From positions 62,001 to 126,000 of the forward strand of contig JADKEK010000006.1 of the NCBI GenBank assembly GCA_016718035.1: a stretch of 64,000 bases of DNA, given 5' to 3'. The DNA is from Bacteroidota bacterium. Its GTDB lineage: Bacteria; Bacteroidota; Bacteroidia; Chitinophagales; BACL12. The notes under the pieces are model-generated. The model saw only the letters and a program-made list of their open reading frames with translations. It was not told the origin of the DNA and did not search any database. Every line of letters begins with the position of its first letter. Position 1 is the first letter of the stretch. This document shows, piece by piece, positions 36,913 to 45,432 of this stretch. A program made the position numbers and the translations under genes.

Positions 36913-37722
36913 ATGAAGAAATGGCTATTTATTGTTTTTGTTATTAATTCGGTAGTTACGCAAGCTCAAACAGCCGATCAATGGTTTGAGATGGCTTACG
37001 ACAAGTATGAAAACCACGATTATGCTGGTGCAATTTCCGATTATACGGAATGTATTATGCTTACGCCGGAATTTCCTGAGGCCTATTTCAACCGCGGTTT
37101 AAGTAATTTTTTTGCTGGATTTTACGATGCGGCCATTTTTGATTTTAATCAGGTGGTGATGTTAAAACCCGGTGAAGCAAAAGCTTATTATTGGAAAGGT
37201 TTTACCTATGGCGAACAAGGTAAATTAGAGGATGCTGAAAATGCATATACAAAAGCATTGTATTACGACCCCTATTATGTTGAAGCATTTTTTGCCCGTG
37301 GTAATATCCGTTACAGCTTGGGTAAATTAGATGAATCGATAGAGGATTTTAATAAAGTAATCAGTCTCCAAAATAATTTTGCCGATGCTGTTTATAACAG
37401 AGGATTAAGTTATCTCGCGAATAAAAATTATACATCAGCTTTACAGGATTTTTCGAAAGTGGTGGAATTAGACCAGGAAGATGCTGATGCCTGGTATTAT
37501 ATCGGATTTATTTACAACCAGACCAACAATTACGAACAAGCAGTTATAGCACTTACTAAAGTAATTGGCATGGAAGCAGATGCCGGTGATGCGTATTTTG
37601 AACGCGGCATAGCATGGTTTAATCTAATGAAAGATGAAGATGCCTGCACCGATTGGAGTGAAGGAATTTTAATCGGAAATGAGATGTGTAAAAAAATGTA
37701 CGACGCTGAATGCGTGCAATAA
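36913..37722 (+). CDS. Exported TPR-repeat protein
   Basis: 269 residues. Signal peptide (MKKWLFIVFVINSVVTQAQ) then about six tetratricopeptide repeats from residue ~20 to the end. Typical TPR consensus is visible, for example GDYTE-like YAGAISDYTECIMLTPEFPE, AYFNRGLSNFFAGFYDAAIF and AYYWKGFTYGEQGKLEDAEN. TPR solenoids bind protein partners; the partner here is unknown. It has no sorting domain and is likely periplasmic. It converges, with 1 bp between stop codons, with a second TPR gene, so the pair may descend from a duplication, though their sequences differ. Confidence 0.9.
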   Translation: MKKWLFIVFVINSVVTQAQTADQWFEMAYDKYENHDYAGAISDYTECIMLTPEFPEAYFNRGLSNFFAGFYDAAIFDFNQVVMLKPGEAKAYYWKGFTYGEQGKLEDAENAYTKALYYDPYYVEAFFARGNIRYSLGKLDESIEDFNKVISLQNNFADAVYNRGLSYLANKNYTSALQDFSKVVELDQEDADAWYYIGFIYNQTNNYEQAVIALTKVIGMEADAGDAYFERGIAWFNLMKDEDACTDWSEGILIGNEMCKKMYDAECVQ

Positions 37723-37723
37723 T

Positions 37724-38323
37724 TTAATTGTCAAAACCATTACAATAAGTAGCAATTACTGCAGGTGCATTTTCATAGCCATATTGGTCTGCTTTATTTA
37801 ACAATTCGCAAGCCATTTCCTGTTCGCCCATTTGTAATTTTAAAATGCCATAATTGTAATTGCCCATTGCAAATGTCGGGTCGTATTTTAGCATTATTTT
37901 AAAATCCATTTCTGCTTCTTGCAATAACCCGGAACGCGCCTTACATAATCCGCGTTGATTATAAATATCTTTATTTTCTGGATCGTAATCGGCAGCTGCA
38001 TCAAATGTTTTAATGGCTTCCTCAAATTTTTCTAAATAATATTGTGCTAATCCTAAATTGTATAATATTTCAGCATTCTCTAAGTCATATAACAAACCTA
38101 CTTTGAATTTACTTTCAGCACCTGTATAGTCACCTTCAATTGCAGAAGCTATGCCTTGCGATAAATAATAAGCAGCCATGTCCGTATTGGCAATCGCACT
38201 TGTTTCACCATTTACCGTATAAACAATACTATCCTGCTGAGCGGAAACCGTGATTTGCTCGGTGGGTTGAGCGAATGCACTGATACTCAGCAATATGCAG
38301 ATTGACATGGCTAATCTTTTCAT
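37724..38323 (-). CDS. Exported TPR-repeat protein
   Basis: 199 residues from the ATG at 38323, which opens a signal peptide (MKRLAMSICILLSISAFAQ); the 8-codon upstream alternative lacks this logic. Three to four TPR units follow: AAYYLSQGIASAIEGDYTGA, AEILYNLGLAQYYLEKFEEA, DIYNQRGLCKARSGLLQEAE and AMGNYNYGILKLQMGEQEMA. Ends with Cys-containing ELLNKADQYGYENAPAVIA. Periplasmic or outer-membrane-associated scaffold by inference. It is convergent with the TPR gene at 36913. Confidence 0.9.
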   Translation of the reverse strand: MKRLAMSICILLSISAFAQPTEQITVSAQQDSIVYTVNGETSAIANTDMAAYYLSQGIASAIEGDYTGAESKFKVGLLYDLENAEILYNLGLAQYYLEKFEEAIKTFDAAADYDPENKDIYNQRGLCKARSGLLQEAEMDFKIMLKYDPTFAMGNYNYGILKLQMGEQEMACELLNKADQYGYENAPAVIATYCNGFDN

Positions 38324-38520
38324 TTGGTTTGTTTTTGGTTGAAACAAATAAACGGATTTTACCCGAAATTATTTGATTTTGACTTCGAATTGGGAAATAA
38401 GTTGTTGTGAAAATGGTATACAACGGACTACGAAGTGCCAAATTAATTTCATTAAAACAGCACCTATTTACAATTAAATGTAAACCAAAACATACTCAAT
38501 ACATGTCGAAAAATAGAAAA

Positions 38521-40008
38521 TTACAAGCGGTTAATTTTCCACTTACTTCTTTCTTCATTTACGGCATGTGTTGCAATTGTTGCAGTGCCATTTTCTTCAA
38601 GTACTTTAATTGCCATTAATGCAGCTATTTTTTCTTCCTCAACATTTTCACTTTTTAATTGATCGGGAGTGAAATACGTTTCAATAAATTTTGTGTCGAA
38701 TTGTCCCGATAAAAATGCATGATGTTGCATAACATATTTACCAAATGGCAAAGTAGTGGCTACACCTGAAATTTTATAATCATCAATTGCGCGAATCATT
38801 TTTTTACATGCCAATTCTCTTGTTGCTGCATGCACAATTAATTTAGATAAAAGCGGGTCGTAATAAATTGGAATATCCATTCCTTCTTCATAACCATCAT
38901 CAACTCTGATGCCGTGACCTTGTGGTCGGCGATAGGTGATGAGTTTTCCAATATCAGGTAAAAAATTATTGGTTGGGTCTTCCGCAGTTACACGCAATTC
39001 GATGGCATGACCATGAATTTTTAATTCTTCTTGTGTAAACGAAAGCGGTTTACCTTCGGCAATTAATATTTGTTCGCGCACTAAATCTAAACCGGTAATA
39101 AATTCTGTAACCGGATGTTCTACTTGTAAGCGCGTATTCATTTCGAGGAAATAATAATTCAAATCGGCATCCACTAAAAATTCAACAGTCCCAGCTCCAC
39201 GATAATTACATGCTTTAGCGGCATTTACTGCACTTTCACCCATTGCTTTTCTCATTTCTGGGCTCACTACTGATGACGGCGCTTCTTCCACTAATTTTTG
39301 ATGGCGGCGCTGAATACTACATTCTCTTTCAAACAAATACACCACATTGCCTTGTGTATCTGCAAGCACTTGAATTTCTATATGTCTTGGAGAGGAAACA
39401 AATTTTTCGATAAAAACAGCATCACTGCCAAATGCAGAAAGTGCTTCACTCATTGCACGATGCATTTGTTCTTCGAGCTCTTCATCATTATTCACTACAC
39501 GCATTCCTTTACCACCACCACCAGCGCTGGCTTTGATTAATATAGGATAACCGGCTTTTGCTGCAACAGATTTAGCTTCGGCAACATCCACAATAGCATG
39601 GTCGGTTCCGGGAACCATTGGAATATTAAACTTTTTGGCAGCTTGTTTTGCAGAAAGTTTATCGCCCATCATATCAATACTTTCCGGCGTAGGTCCAATA
39701 AAAATAATACCGTTGGCTTCTACTTTTTGCGCAAACACAGCATTTTCACTCAAAAATCCGTAACCCGGGTGAATAGCATCGGCACCACAAGCTTTCGCTA
39801 CCTCAATTATTTTATCCATTAATAAATAACTTTGGTTAGAGGGTGGTGGCCCAATCAGATAAGCTTCGTCTGCAAACTGTGTATGTCGCGCATTTCTATC
39901 GGCTTCAGAATAAACCGCAACAGTTTTAATCCCCATTTCTCTGGCAGAGCGCATAACGCGAATAGCTATTTCTCCGCGATTGGCTACAAGAAGTTTTGTG
40001 ATTTTCAT
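38521..40008 (-). CDS. accC: Biotin carboxylase subunit of an acyl-CoA (acetyl/propionyl-CoA) carboxylase
   Basis: 495 residues. N-terminal LLVANRGEIAIRVMRSAREM, a PGYGFLSENA block, the ATP-grasp glycine loop KASAGGGGKGMRVV, and FLEMNTRLQVEHPVTE are hallmarks of biotin carboxylase. It ATP-dependently carboxylates biotin on a carrier protein. It lacks a biotinyl domain and carboxyltransferase, so those must be encoded elsewhere. At ~495 residues it is longer than E. coli AccC (449), and its C-terminus resembles propionyl-CoA-carboxylase-type subunits, so the acyl substrate is uncertain. A TAACTTTG box lies 5 nt before the ATG. Confidence 0.93.
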   Translation of the reverse strand: MKITKLLVANRGEIAIRVMRSAREMGIKTVAVYSEADRNARHTQFADEAYLIGPPPSNQSYLLMDKIIEVAKACGADAIHPGYGFLSENAVFAQKVEANGIIFIGPTPESIDMMGDKLSAKQAAKKFNIPMVPGTDHAIVDVAEAKSVAAKAGYPILIKASAGGGGKGMRVVNNDEELEEQMHRAMSEALSAFGSDAVFIEKFVSSPRHIEIQVLADTQGNVVYLFERECSIQRRHQKLVEEAPSSVVSPEMRKAMGESAVNAAKACNYRGAGTVEFLVDADLNYYFLEMNTRLQVEHPVTEFITGLDLVREQILIAEGKPLSFTQEELKIHGHAIELRVTAEDPTNNFLPDIGKLITYRRPQGHGIRVDDGYEEGMDIPIYYDPLLSKLIVHAATRELACKKMIRAIDDYKISGVATTLPFGKYVMQHHAFLSGQFDTKFIETYFTPDQLKSENVEEEKIAALMAIKVLEENGTATIATHAVNEERSKWKINRL

Positions 40009-40012
40009 CGCC

Positions 40013-40020
40013 CAAAGTTA
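40013..40020 (-). promoter_or_regulatory. Promoter box directly upstream of accC
   Basis: Minus-strand TAACTTTG, an exact TAnnTTTG box, has its last G exactly 5 nt from the A of the start codon, so transcription should begin at or beside the ATG. Confidence 0.65.
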
Positions 40021-40151
40021 ATTGAAGATTTTAAAGCTGGTGAACACAAAAGTCACCAATTGTGTGTTTAAACTAAAATGAGCCAATCACAATTAATATT
40101 CCCTAATAATGGAATTGCTCAACTGTTGATTACGACTATTGTCCTAATTAC

Positions 40152-40159
40152 TACCTTTG
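40152..40159 (+). promoter_or_regulatory. Promoter box directly upstream of ccmB
   Basis: TACCTTTG, an exact TAnnTTTG box, has its last G 5 nt from the A of the ccmB ATG (40164), predicting a leaderless ccmBCD transcript. Confidence 0.65.
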
Positions 40160-40163
40160 CCCC

Positions 40164-40814
40164 ATGGCGATTTTCACATTATTGAAAAAAGACCTCCAAA
40201 TGGAGTATCGCAACAAGTATGCAATTTCAGGCATACTGCTATACATGGCTTGTATAGTCTTCATCATTTTTATGACTTTCGGACAGGATTTGCGCGGACC
40301 GGTTTGGGTTGTGTTATTTTGGATTATCATGTTATTTACCGCTGTGAATGCAGTTGCTAAAAGTTTTATGCAGGAATCTGCAGGTCGTCAATTGTATTAT
40401 TACACATTGGCAAACCCGCGTGATATCATGCTTTCGAAGATAATTTATAATATTTTTATCATGCTGTTTTTGGCCGTAATAGCCTTATTGTTTTATTCCG
40501 TTACTTCCGGTTACCCAATAGTGGATAATGCCTCGTTTTTGTTGTCATTATTGTTAGGTGCAATGGCATTTGCTACCACGTTTTCAATGATTTCTGCAAT
40601 CGCCTCCAAAGCTAGCAACAGCGGCACTTTGATGGCTATTTTATCTTTCCCTTTACTCATCCCGATTATCATTATTCTCATACGGATTTCGCTCAATGCC
40701 ATACAGCAAAACAATTTGGACATCAACCTGCAGGACCTCCTGTATCTTGCTGCGCTAAATGTGATGATAATTGCACTTGCAATGGTATTATTTCCTTATC
40801 TTTGGCGCGATTAA
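40164..40814 (+). CDS. ccmB: Haem exporter membrane subunit CcmB
   Basis: 216 residues, six transmembrane helices. The opening MAIFTLLKKDLQMEYRNKYA and the cytoplasmic segment AVAKSFMQESAGRQLYYYTL match CcmB. It is the permease partner of the CcmA ATPase in system I cytochrome c maturation, but no ccmA is adjacent here. ccmC and ccmD follow in the same direction, supporting the call. The gene starts only 4 bp after a promoter box. Confidence 0.93.
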   Translation: MAIFTLLKKDLQMEYRNKYAISGILLYMACIVFIIFMTFGQDLRGPVWVVLFWIIMLFTAVNAVAKSFMQESAGRQLYYYTLANPRDIMLSKIIYNIFIMLFLAVIALLFYSVTSGYPIVDNASFLLSLLLGAMAFATTFSMISAIASKASNSGTLMAILSFPLLIPIIIILIRISLNAIQQNNLDINLQDLLYLAALNVMIIALAMVLFPYLWRD

Positions 40815-40862
40815 CAGTCCGGCGATTTTGCCGATTTTTTTTGTGATACTGATCAATAAAAA

Positions 40863-41555
40863 ATGCTGAAACAGTTGCATACCAAATGGTGGAAGGTGCT
40901 TTGTGTGTTATTGCTCGGATACACATTTATCTACGGTTTACTGGTCGAAATACCCAACGTAGCCTTATTACACGAAACCGTACGCAACCTCTTTTTCCAC
41001 GTGCCTTGCTGGTTTGCTATGTTATTGTTAATGCTCACCTCTTTGGTGTATAGTATCAAATATCTCCGAACCGGTAAAACAAAATACGACCTTGCTGCTG
41101 TTGCCTTATTGCGCATGGCAGTGACTTTCGGCATTTTGGGATATCTGACAGGCATGTTATGGGGCAATTATATTTGGGGTAACCTGGTTAGCTGGATTAC
41201 CAACGATACCAAGATTTTGGGAACTGCCATCGGCTTACTCATTTATTTCGCTTACTTTATTTTGCGTGGCAGTATTGAAGATGAAGAAAAAAGAGCCCGA
41301 GTTTCGGCAGTATACAGCATTTTTGCCTTCATTTTACTTAATGTTGCAATCAACGTAGTACCTAGATTAACCGACTCATTGCACCCTGGAAGCGGCGGAA
41401 ATGCGACTTTTACTGTGTATGAGCTCGACAACCATTTACGTATGGTGTTTTACCCTGCAGTAATTGGTTATTTCCTGCTTGGCTTATGGATTTCATCTAT
41501 TATTTACCGCATGGGCAGGCTCAATTATCTCAATAATAATATACCTATCGAATGA
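40863..41555 (+). CDS. ccmC: Cytochrome c biogenesis protein CcmC (haem-handling family)
   Basis: 230 residues with six transmembrane helices. Conserved haem-ligand His residues are visible in LFFHVPCWFAM and LDNHLRMVFYPA, and a SAVYSIFAFILLNVAINVVP block matches CcmC. The tryptophan-rich periplasmic segment normally written WG-W-WD is divergent here: LWGNYIWGNLVSWITNDTKI, with only part of the usual Trp set. In the family this protein positions haem for transfer to CcmE. ccmD overlaps its end by 4 bp. Confidence 0.92.
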   Translation: MLKQLHTKWWKVLCVLLLGYTFIYGLLVEIPNVALLHETVRNLFFHVPCWFAMLLLMLTSLVYSIKYLRTGKTKYDLAAVALLRMAVTFGILGYLTGMLWGNYIWGNLVSWITNDTKILGTAIGLLIYFAYFILRGSIEDEEKRARVSAVYSIFAFILLNVAINVVPRLTDSLHPGSGGNATFTVYELDNHLRMVFYPAVIGYFLLGLWISSIIYRMGRLNYLNNNIPIE

Positions 41556-41803
41556 AAAAAGCTAAATCCTATATTCAGAAATTAATATCATTCTTTTTTT
41601 TGATGGCAACCATTACCTTTGCGCACGCTCAAACGGTAGAAGCTGATGCGAATGGCAATGTTGTAGATAATGTTTTGCGCAGCAATGGCCTTATCTACGT
41701 AGTGGTTGGGGTAATTGTTATCATTTTGGCCGGGTTAATTTTTTACCTGACTACCATCGACCGCAAATTGAGCAAATTGGAAAAAGAAATTAAAAACAAG
41801 TAA
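41552..41803 (+). CDS. ccmD: CcmD-like small membrane protein
   Basis: 83 residues. A hydrophobic N-terminal helix that may be a signal peptide (ending ITFAHAQ), a short acidic linker and one transmembrane helix (LIYVVVGVIVIILAGLIFYL) followed by a basic, coiled-coil-prone tail (DRKLSKLEKEIKNK). Short single-helix proteins directly after ccmC are CcmD, which stabilises the CcmC-CcmE haem complex. It overlaps ccmC by 4 bp. The extra N-terminal hydrophobic segment makes it longer than the classical enterobacterial protein. Confidence 0.85.
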   Translation: MKKAKSYIQKLISFFFLMATITFAHAQTVEADANGNVVDNVLRSNGLIYVVVGVIVIILAGLIFYLTTIDRKLSKLEKEIKNK

Positions 41804-41867
41804 AAAATCCGGTTTTCGGAAAAAATAAACAATCACGATTAACAATTTTTAAAACCAATTATTTTAT

Positions 41868-43277
41868 ATGTCAAATACTAGTTTCTTTCAAAGCGTAGAA
41901 AAAAACTTCGAAAAAGCAGCGAAGATCACTGGTCACCCTAGAGGTCTCCTCGACCAGATCAGAGTGTGTAACAGTGTTTACCACATGAAATTTCCGGTAA
42001 AAGTAAAAGGTGAATTTCAGGTGATAGAAGCATGGCGTGTTCAACATAGCCATCACCGCACACCTACTAAAGGTGGTATTCGTTACGACTCAATGGTTAA
42101 CGAAGATGAAGTTATGGCGTTAGCCAGCTTAATGACCTACAAATGTGCTATTGTAGATGTTCCTTTCGGTGGAGCTAAGGGTGGTATCAAAATTAACCCT
42201 AAAGAATTTTCAACTGAGGAGTTAGAGCGCGTTACACGTCGTTATGCAGCTGAATTATGCAAAAAACAAATGTTAGGTCCAGGCTTAGACGTTCCCGCTC
42301 CGGATTACGGAACAGGTGAAAAAGAAATGAGCTGGATTGTAGATACCTATATGGCGTTAAATCCTGGTAGTGTTGATGGTTACGGTTGTGTTACCGGTAA
42401 ACCTGTTACGCAGCACGGTATTAACGGTCGTCGTGAAGCTACCGGTTTAGGTGTGTTTTATGGTGTTCGTGAAGCTGTAGGTTTTGCTGATGATATGGCT
42501 GAACTTGGATTATCTACCGGCTTAAAAGGTAAAAAAGTGATTGTTCAAGGTCTTGGTAACGTTGGTTACTATTCTGCGAAATTCTTCCAGGATGGTGGTG
42601 CAACTATCGTTGGTATCGGCGAATATGAAGGTGCAATTTATAATGCAAACGGACTAGATGTTGATGCCGTATTTAACCACAGAAAATCTTCAGGAAGTAT
42701 TTTAAATTTCCCTGGTGCTACTAATATTAATGCAACTGCAGAAATTTTAGAACAACCTTGTGATATTTTAATTCCTGCTGCATTAGAAAATGTAATTCAT
42801 GAAGGCAATGCATCTAAAATAAAAGCTAAAATTATTGGTGAAGCTGCTAACGGTCCTGTTACTGCTGAAGCTGATGATATTTTAACTGACATGGGTGTAA
42901 TGATTGTTCCTGATATGTATTTAAATGCAGGTGGTGTTACCGTTTCTTATTTCGAATGGTTGAAAAACTTAAGCCACGTTCGTTTTGGCCGTTTACAAAA
43001 ACGTTTCGAACAAGGAAGCAATAGCAGAATTGTTGAAGCTATTGAAGAATTAACCGGCAAAAAATTAAACGCTGTTGAAGTTGATAAAATCATTAAAGGC
43101 CCGGATGAAATTGATTTAGTTCGTTCAGGTTTGGAAGAAACAATGATTAATTCTTATCACGCTATCCGCAACGAATGGAAATCAAATGCAGCCTGCAAAA
43201 ATTTACGCACTGCAGCATTTGTTGTAGCTATCAATAAAATTGCAAGCGATTATTTAGCATTGGGTATTTTCCCTTAA
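41868..43277 (+). CDS. Glu/Leu/Phe/Val-family dehydrogenase, glutamate dehydrogenase type
   Basis: 469 residues. HHRTPTKGGIRYDSMVNEDE and VDVPFGGAKGGIKINPKEFS carry the catalytic lysines of the family, and GPGLDVPAPDYGTGEKEMSW the PAPD substrate loop. The Rossmann domain begins around residue 215 with KKVIVQGLGNVGYYSAKFF. It interconverts glutamate and 2-oxoglutarate with NAD(P)H; coenzyme preference is not clear from sequence. Single gene, ended by a strong terminator. Confidence 0.94.
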   Translation: MSNTSFFQSVEKNFEKAAKITGHPRGLLDQIRVCNSVYHMKFPVKVKGEFQVIEAWRVQHSHHRTPTKGGIRYDSMVNEDEVMALASLMTYKCAIVDVPFGGAKGGIKINPKEFSTEELERVTRRYAAELCKKQMLGPGLDVPAPDYGTGEKEMSWIVDTYMALNPGSVDGYGCVTGKPVTQHGINGRREATGLGVFYGVREAVGFADDMAELGLSTGLKGKKVIVQGLGNVGYYSAKFFQDGGATIVGIGEYEGAIYNANGLDVDAVFNHRKSSGSILNFPGATNINATAEILEQPCDILIPAALENVIHEGNASKIKAKIIGEAANGPVTAEADDILTDMGVMIVPDMYLNAGGVTVSYFEWLKNLSHVRFGRLQKRFEQGSNSRIVEAIEELTGKKLNAVEVDKIIKGPDEIDLVRSGLEETMINSYHAIRNEWKSNAACKNLRTAAFVVAINKIASDYLALGIFP

Positions 43278-43300
43278 TTAATTGCAGCAAAGTATATTTT

Positions 43301-43332
43301 GTCCCGGTGTTTTTACATCGGGACTTTTTTTT
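43301..43332 (+). terminator. Rho-independent terminator after glutamate-type dehydrogenase
   Basis: GTCCCGGTGT pairs with ACATCGGGAC (10 bp, one G-U) around TTTT, followed by eight T. It lies 23 bp after the stop. Confidence 0.93.
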
Positions 43333-43396
43333 ACCATTTAGTTTCGCGGATGTAACTTTTGTTGCCTTACTTTCGTCATACTCCAAAACAAAACGG

Positions 43397-44239
43397 ATGA
43401 CAATCTCAAAAATTCAGCTTTTTATTAGTGTGTTACTGCTCTCAGTTAGCTTACAGGCACAAGTGTTTTCAGGCAAGGTGTTGGATGCAAAAACAGCAGA
43501 AACATTACCATTCGTGAGCATCGGTATTCCCGGTAAATCTGTTGGAACAGTTGCTCAATTGGACGGCTCGTTTAATATTACAATCAGTGATATTTACAAC
43601 AATGATTCCATTCGTTTTTCTATAATAGGTTATGAAGCAAAAAAAATGTTGGTGAGTGAATTTAAAGCATTAGCTACAGCTCAAAAGGCAGTCATTAAAT
43701 TGCAACCACAAGATGAAATTTTAAGCGAAGTGATGATTCGCCCTCGCGATATGAAATCTAAAATTTTGGGTAATGAATTTGATTCCCCATCAATTACAGC
43801 TGGTTTCACTTCCGATGACCTAGGCTCAGAAATAGGAACAGTGATGAAACTAAAAGATGGTAAAGATTATTACTTAAAAAACTGTGGATTTAACTTCGGA
43901 AGAGTGGATTATGATAGTATTATTTTTCGAATAAATATCTACAACATAAAAAATGGTTTGCCTGGTGATTTATTACACCAACTGCCAATTTATATTACTG
44001 TTTATCGCGACCAACGCAGTGCAGAAGTGGATTTACGTCCTTATAACCTGCATATCGACCAGGATTTTATTTTATCGCTGGAATGGGTGCAGGATTTACC
44101 TGAAAAAACTAAATCGCTTATGTTTTGTGCAGGATTTTTTGGCAATAAAGTAGTGTATCGTCAGGTTGCAGAAGACGTATGGCGCGATTTCCCAATTGGT
44201 ATAGGCATGTGGTGTGATGCTGAATATGAGAAGCATTAA
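43397..44239 (+). CDS. Exported carboxypeptidase-regulatory-like (CarboxypepD_reg) protein
   Basis: 280 residues from the ATG at 43397, which opens the signal peptide MTISKIQLFISVLLLSVSLQ. A CarboxypepD_reg-like beta domain follows (FSGKVLDAKTAETLPFVSIG ... GTVAQLDGSFNITI), similar to the first domain of SusC, but no plug or barrel follows. The rest (~110-280) is beta-rich, with GSEIGTVMKLKDGKDYYLKN and ISLEW-like strands. Such short proteins are common and uncharacterised in Bacteroidota; a periplasmic or outer-membrane adhesion or signalling role is possible. Confidence 0.87.
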   Translation: MTISKIQLFISVLLLSVSLQAQVFSGKVLDAKTAETLPFVSIGIPGKSVGTVAQLDGSFNITISDIYNNDSIRFSIIGYEAKKMLVSEFKALATAQKAVIKLQPQDEILSEVMIRPRDMKSKILGNEFDSPSITAGFTSDDLGSEIGTVMKLKDGKDYYLKNCGFNFGRVDYDSIIFRINIYNIKNGLPGDLLHQLPIYITVYRDQRSAEVDLRPYNLHIDQDFILSLEWVQDLPEKTKSLMFCAGFFGNKVVYRQVAEDVWRDFPIGIGMWCDAEYEKH

Positions 44240-44311
44240 AAGAGCTGCTAGCTTTAGGCTTGAGACATCGAAGAATTTTACGGGGATAGAACGGGAGGTG
44301 TTTTGTCCCGC

Positions 44312-44320
44312 GGGGGGGGG
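44312..44320 (+). repeat. G9 homopolymer tract in an intergenic region
   Basis: Nine consecutive G residues lie in the 146-bp gap before the agmatinase gene, about 54 bp upstream of its promoter box. Long G tracts are prone to slippage and to sequencing error. Confidence 0.9.
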
Positions 44321-44373
44321 CTTATAATAGCGATTAACAGGGATCATCCTACACAGTTTGGCTGCTCAATCCT

Positions 44374-44381
44374 TATCTTTG
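44374..44381 (+). promoter_or_regulatory. Promoter box directly upstream of the agmatinase gene
   Basis: TATCTTTG, an exact TAnnTTTG box, has its last G exactly 5 nt from the A of the ATG at 44386, as at ccmB and accC. Confidence 0.65.
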
Positions 44382-44385
44382 TTGC

Positions 44386-45432
44386 ATGGATTCGAAAACT
44401 GAAAAAATAGCCGCATTTAATGCAAATGGAGTAGGGGTTGCCAATAATCAACTTTTTGGACTGCCTTTCACTTACGAAGAGAGTGAACTCGTATTATTTT
44501 CTGCCCCTTGGGAAGTTACTGTTTCATATCGTGCAGGGACTGCAAAAGGACCTGATGCTATGTTAAAAGCTTCTACGCAAATCGACTTGTACGATAACGA
44601 TAATCCGAATGGTTGGCATAATGGCATTTTCACGAAAAAAAGTTCTGCAACCATTAAAAAGAAAAATACAGAAGTAAGAAAAAAAGCAGCAGCCCATATC
44701 AAAGCATTGGAAAAAGGCAAATCGGTAAATGCAGATGAATTGATATCAGAAATAAATACCGAATGCGAAAAAATGAATGCCTATGTTTACAATGAAGCAA
44801 CAGCAATATTAGCAGATGGTAAAATTCCTGCTTTAATTGGTGGCGACCATAGCACTCCGCTTGGATTAATAAAAGCATTAGGCGAAAAACATGGCGGATT
44901 TGGCATTTTACAAATTGATGCACATGCCGATTTACGTGATGCTTACGAGGGATTTACTTATTCGCATGCAAGTATTATGTTTAACGCATTACAAAATGAA
45001 CAGGTTAAAAAATTAGTGCAGGTTGGTGTAAGAGATATTTGTGATGATGAAATTAATTTGATTAACGACTCTAACCGTCGTGTTGTTACTTATTTTAATC
45101 ATGAAATAAAAGATGCCGTTTTTAATGGTATTAATTGGACAGCCATTTGTCGTCAGATTGTAGAAGAATTACCTAAAAAAGTATATATCAGTTTCGATAT
45201 CGATGGTTTGGATCAACGTTATTGCCCAAATACAGGAACACCTGTGCCTGGCGGATTAGCCTATGAACAAGCTGTTTATTTATTAAATGAAATTATCACC
45301 TCAGGGCGTGAAATTATTGGTTTTGATTTGGTTGAAGTAGCTCCCGGTGATGATGAATGGGATGCAATTGTCGGCGCGAGAATGTTGTATAAAATGTGCA
45401 ACCTTGCACTTAAGAGCAAAACAAATGCGTAA
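44386..45432 (+). CDS. Agmatinase/arginase-family ureohydrolase
   Basis: 348 residues. The binuclear manganese site is complete: GGDHS (His155), QIDAHAD (Asp178, His180, Asp182) and SFDIDGLD (Asp271, Asp273). GTPVPGGLAYEQAVYLL and a DLVEVAPGDD block match agmatinase-type enzymes, which hydrolyse agmatine to putrescine and urea; guanidinobutyrate or other guanidino substrates cannot be excluded. A charged insert around residues 90-125 (lysine-rich) is longer than in typical SpeB. Its 3' end overlaps the next gene by 8 bp. Confidence 0.92.
   Translation: MDSKTEKIAAFNANGVGVANNQLFGLPFTYEESELVLFSAPWEVTVSYRAGTAKGPDAMLKASTQIDLYDNDNPNGWHNGIFTKKSSATIKKKNTEVRKKAAAHIKALEKGKSVNADELISEINTECEKMNAYVYNEATAILADGKIPALIGGDHSTPLGLIKALGEKHGGFGILQIDAHADLRDAYEGFTYSHASIMFNALQNEQVKKLVQVGVRDICDDEINLINDSNRRVVTYFNHEIKDAVFNGINWTAICRQIVEELPKKVYISFDIDGLDQRYCPNTGTPVPGGLAYEQAVYLLNEIITSGREIIGFDLVEVAPGDDEWDAIVGARMLYKMCNLALKSKTNA

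Noticed and set aside
38521..40008. Pyruvate carboxylase.
   Set aside because: Only the biotin carboxylase part (495 residues) is present, with a natural stop and no carboxyltransferase or biotinyl domain.
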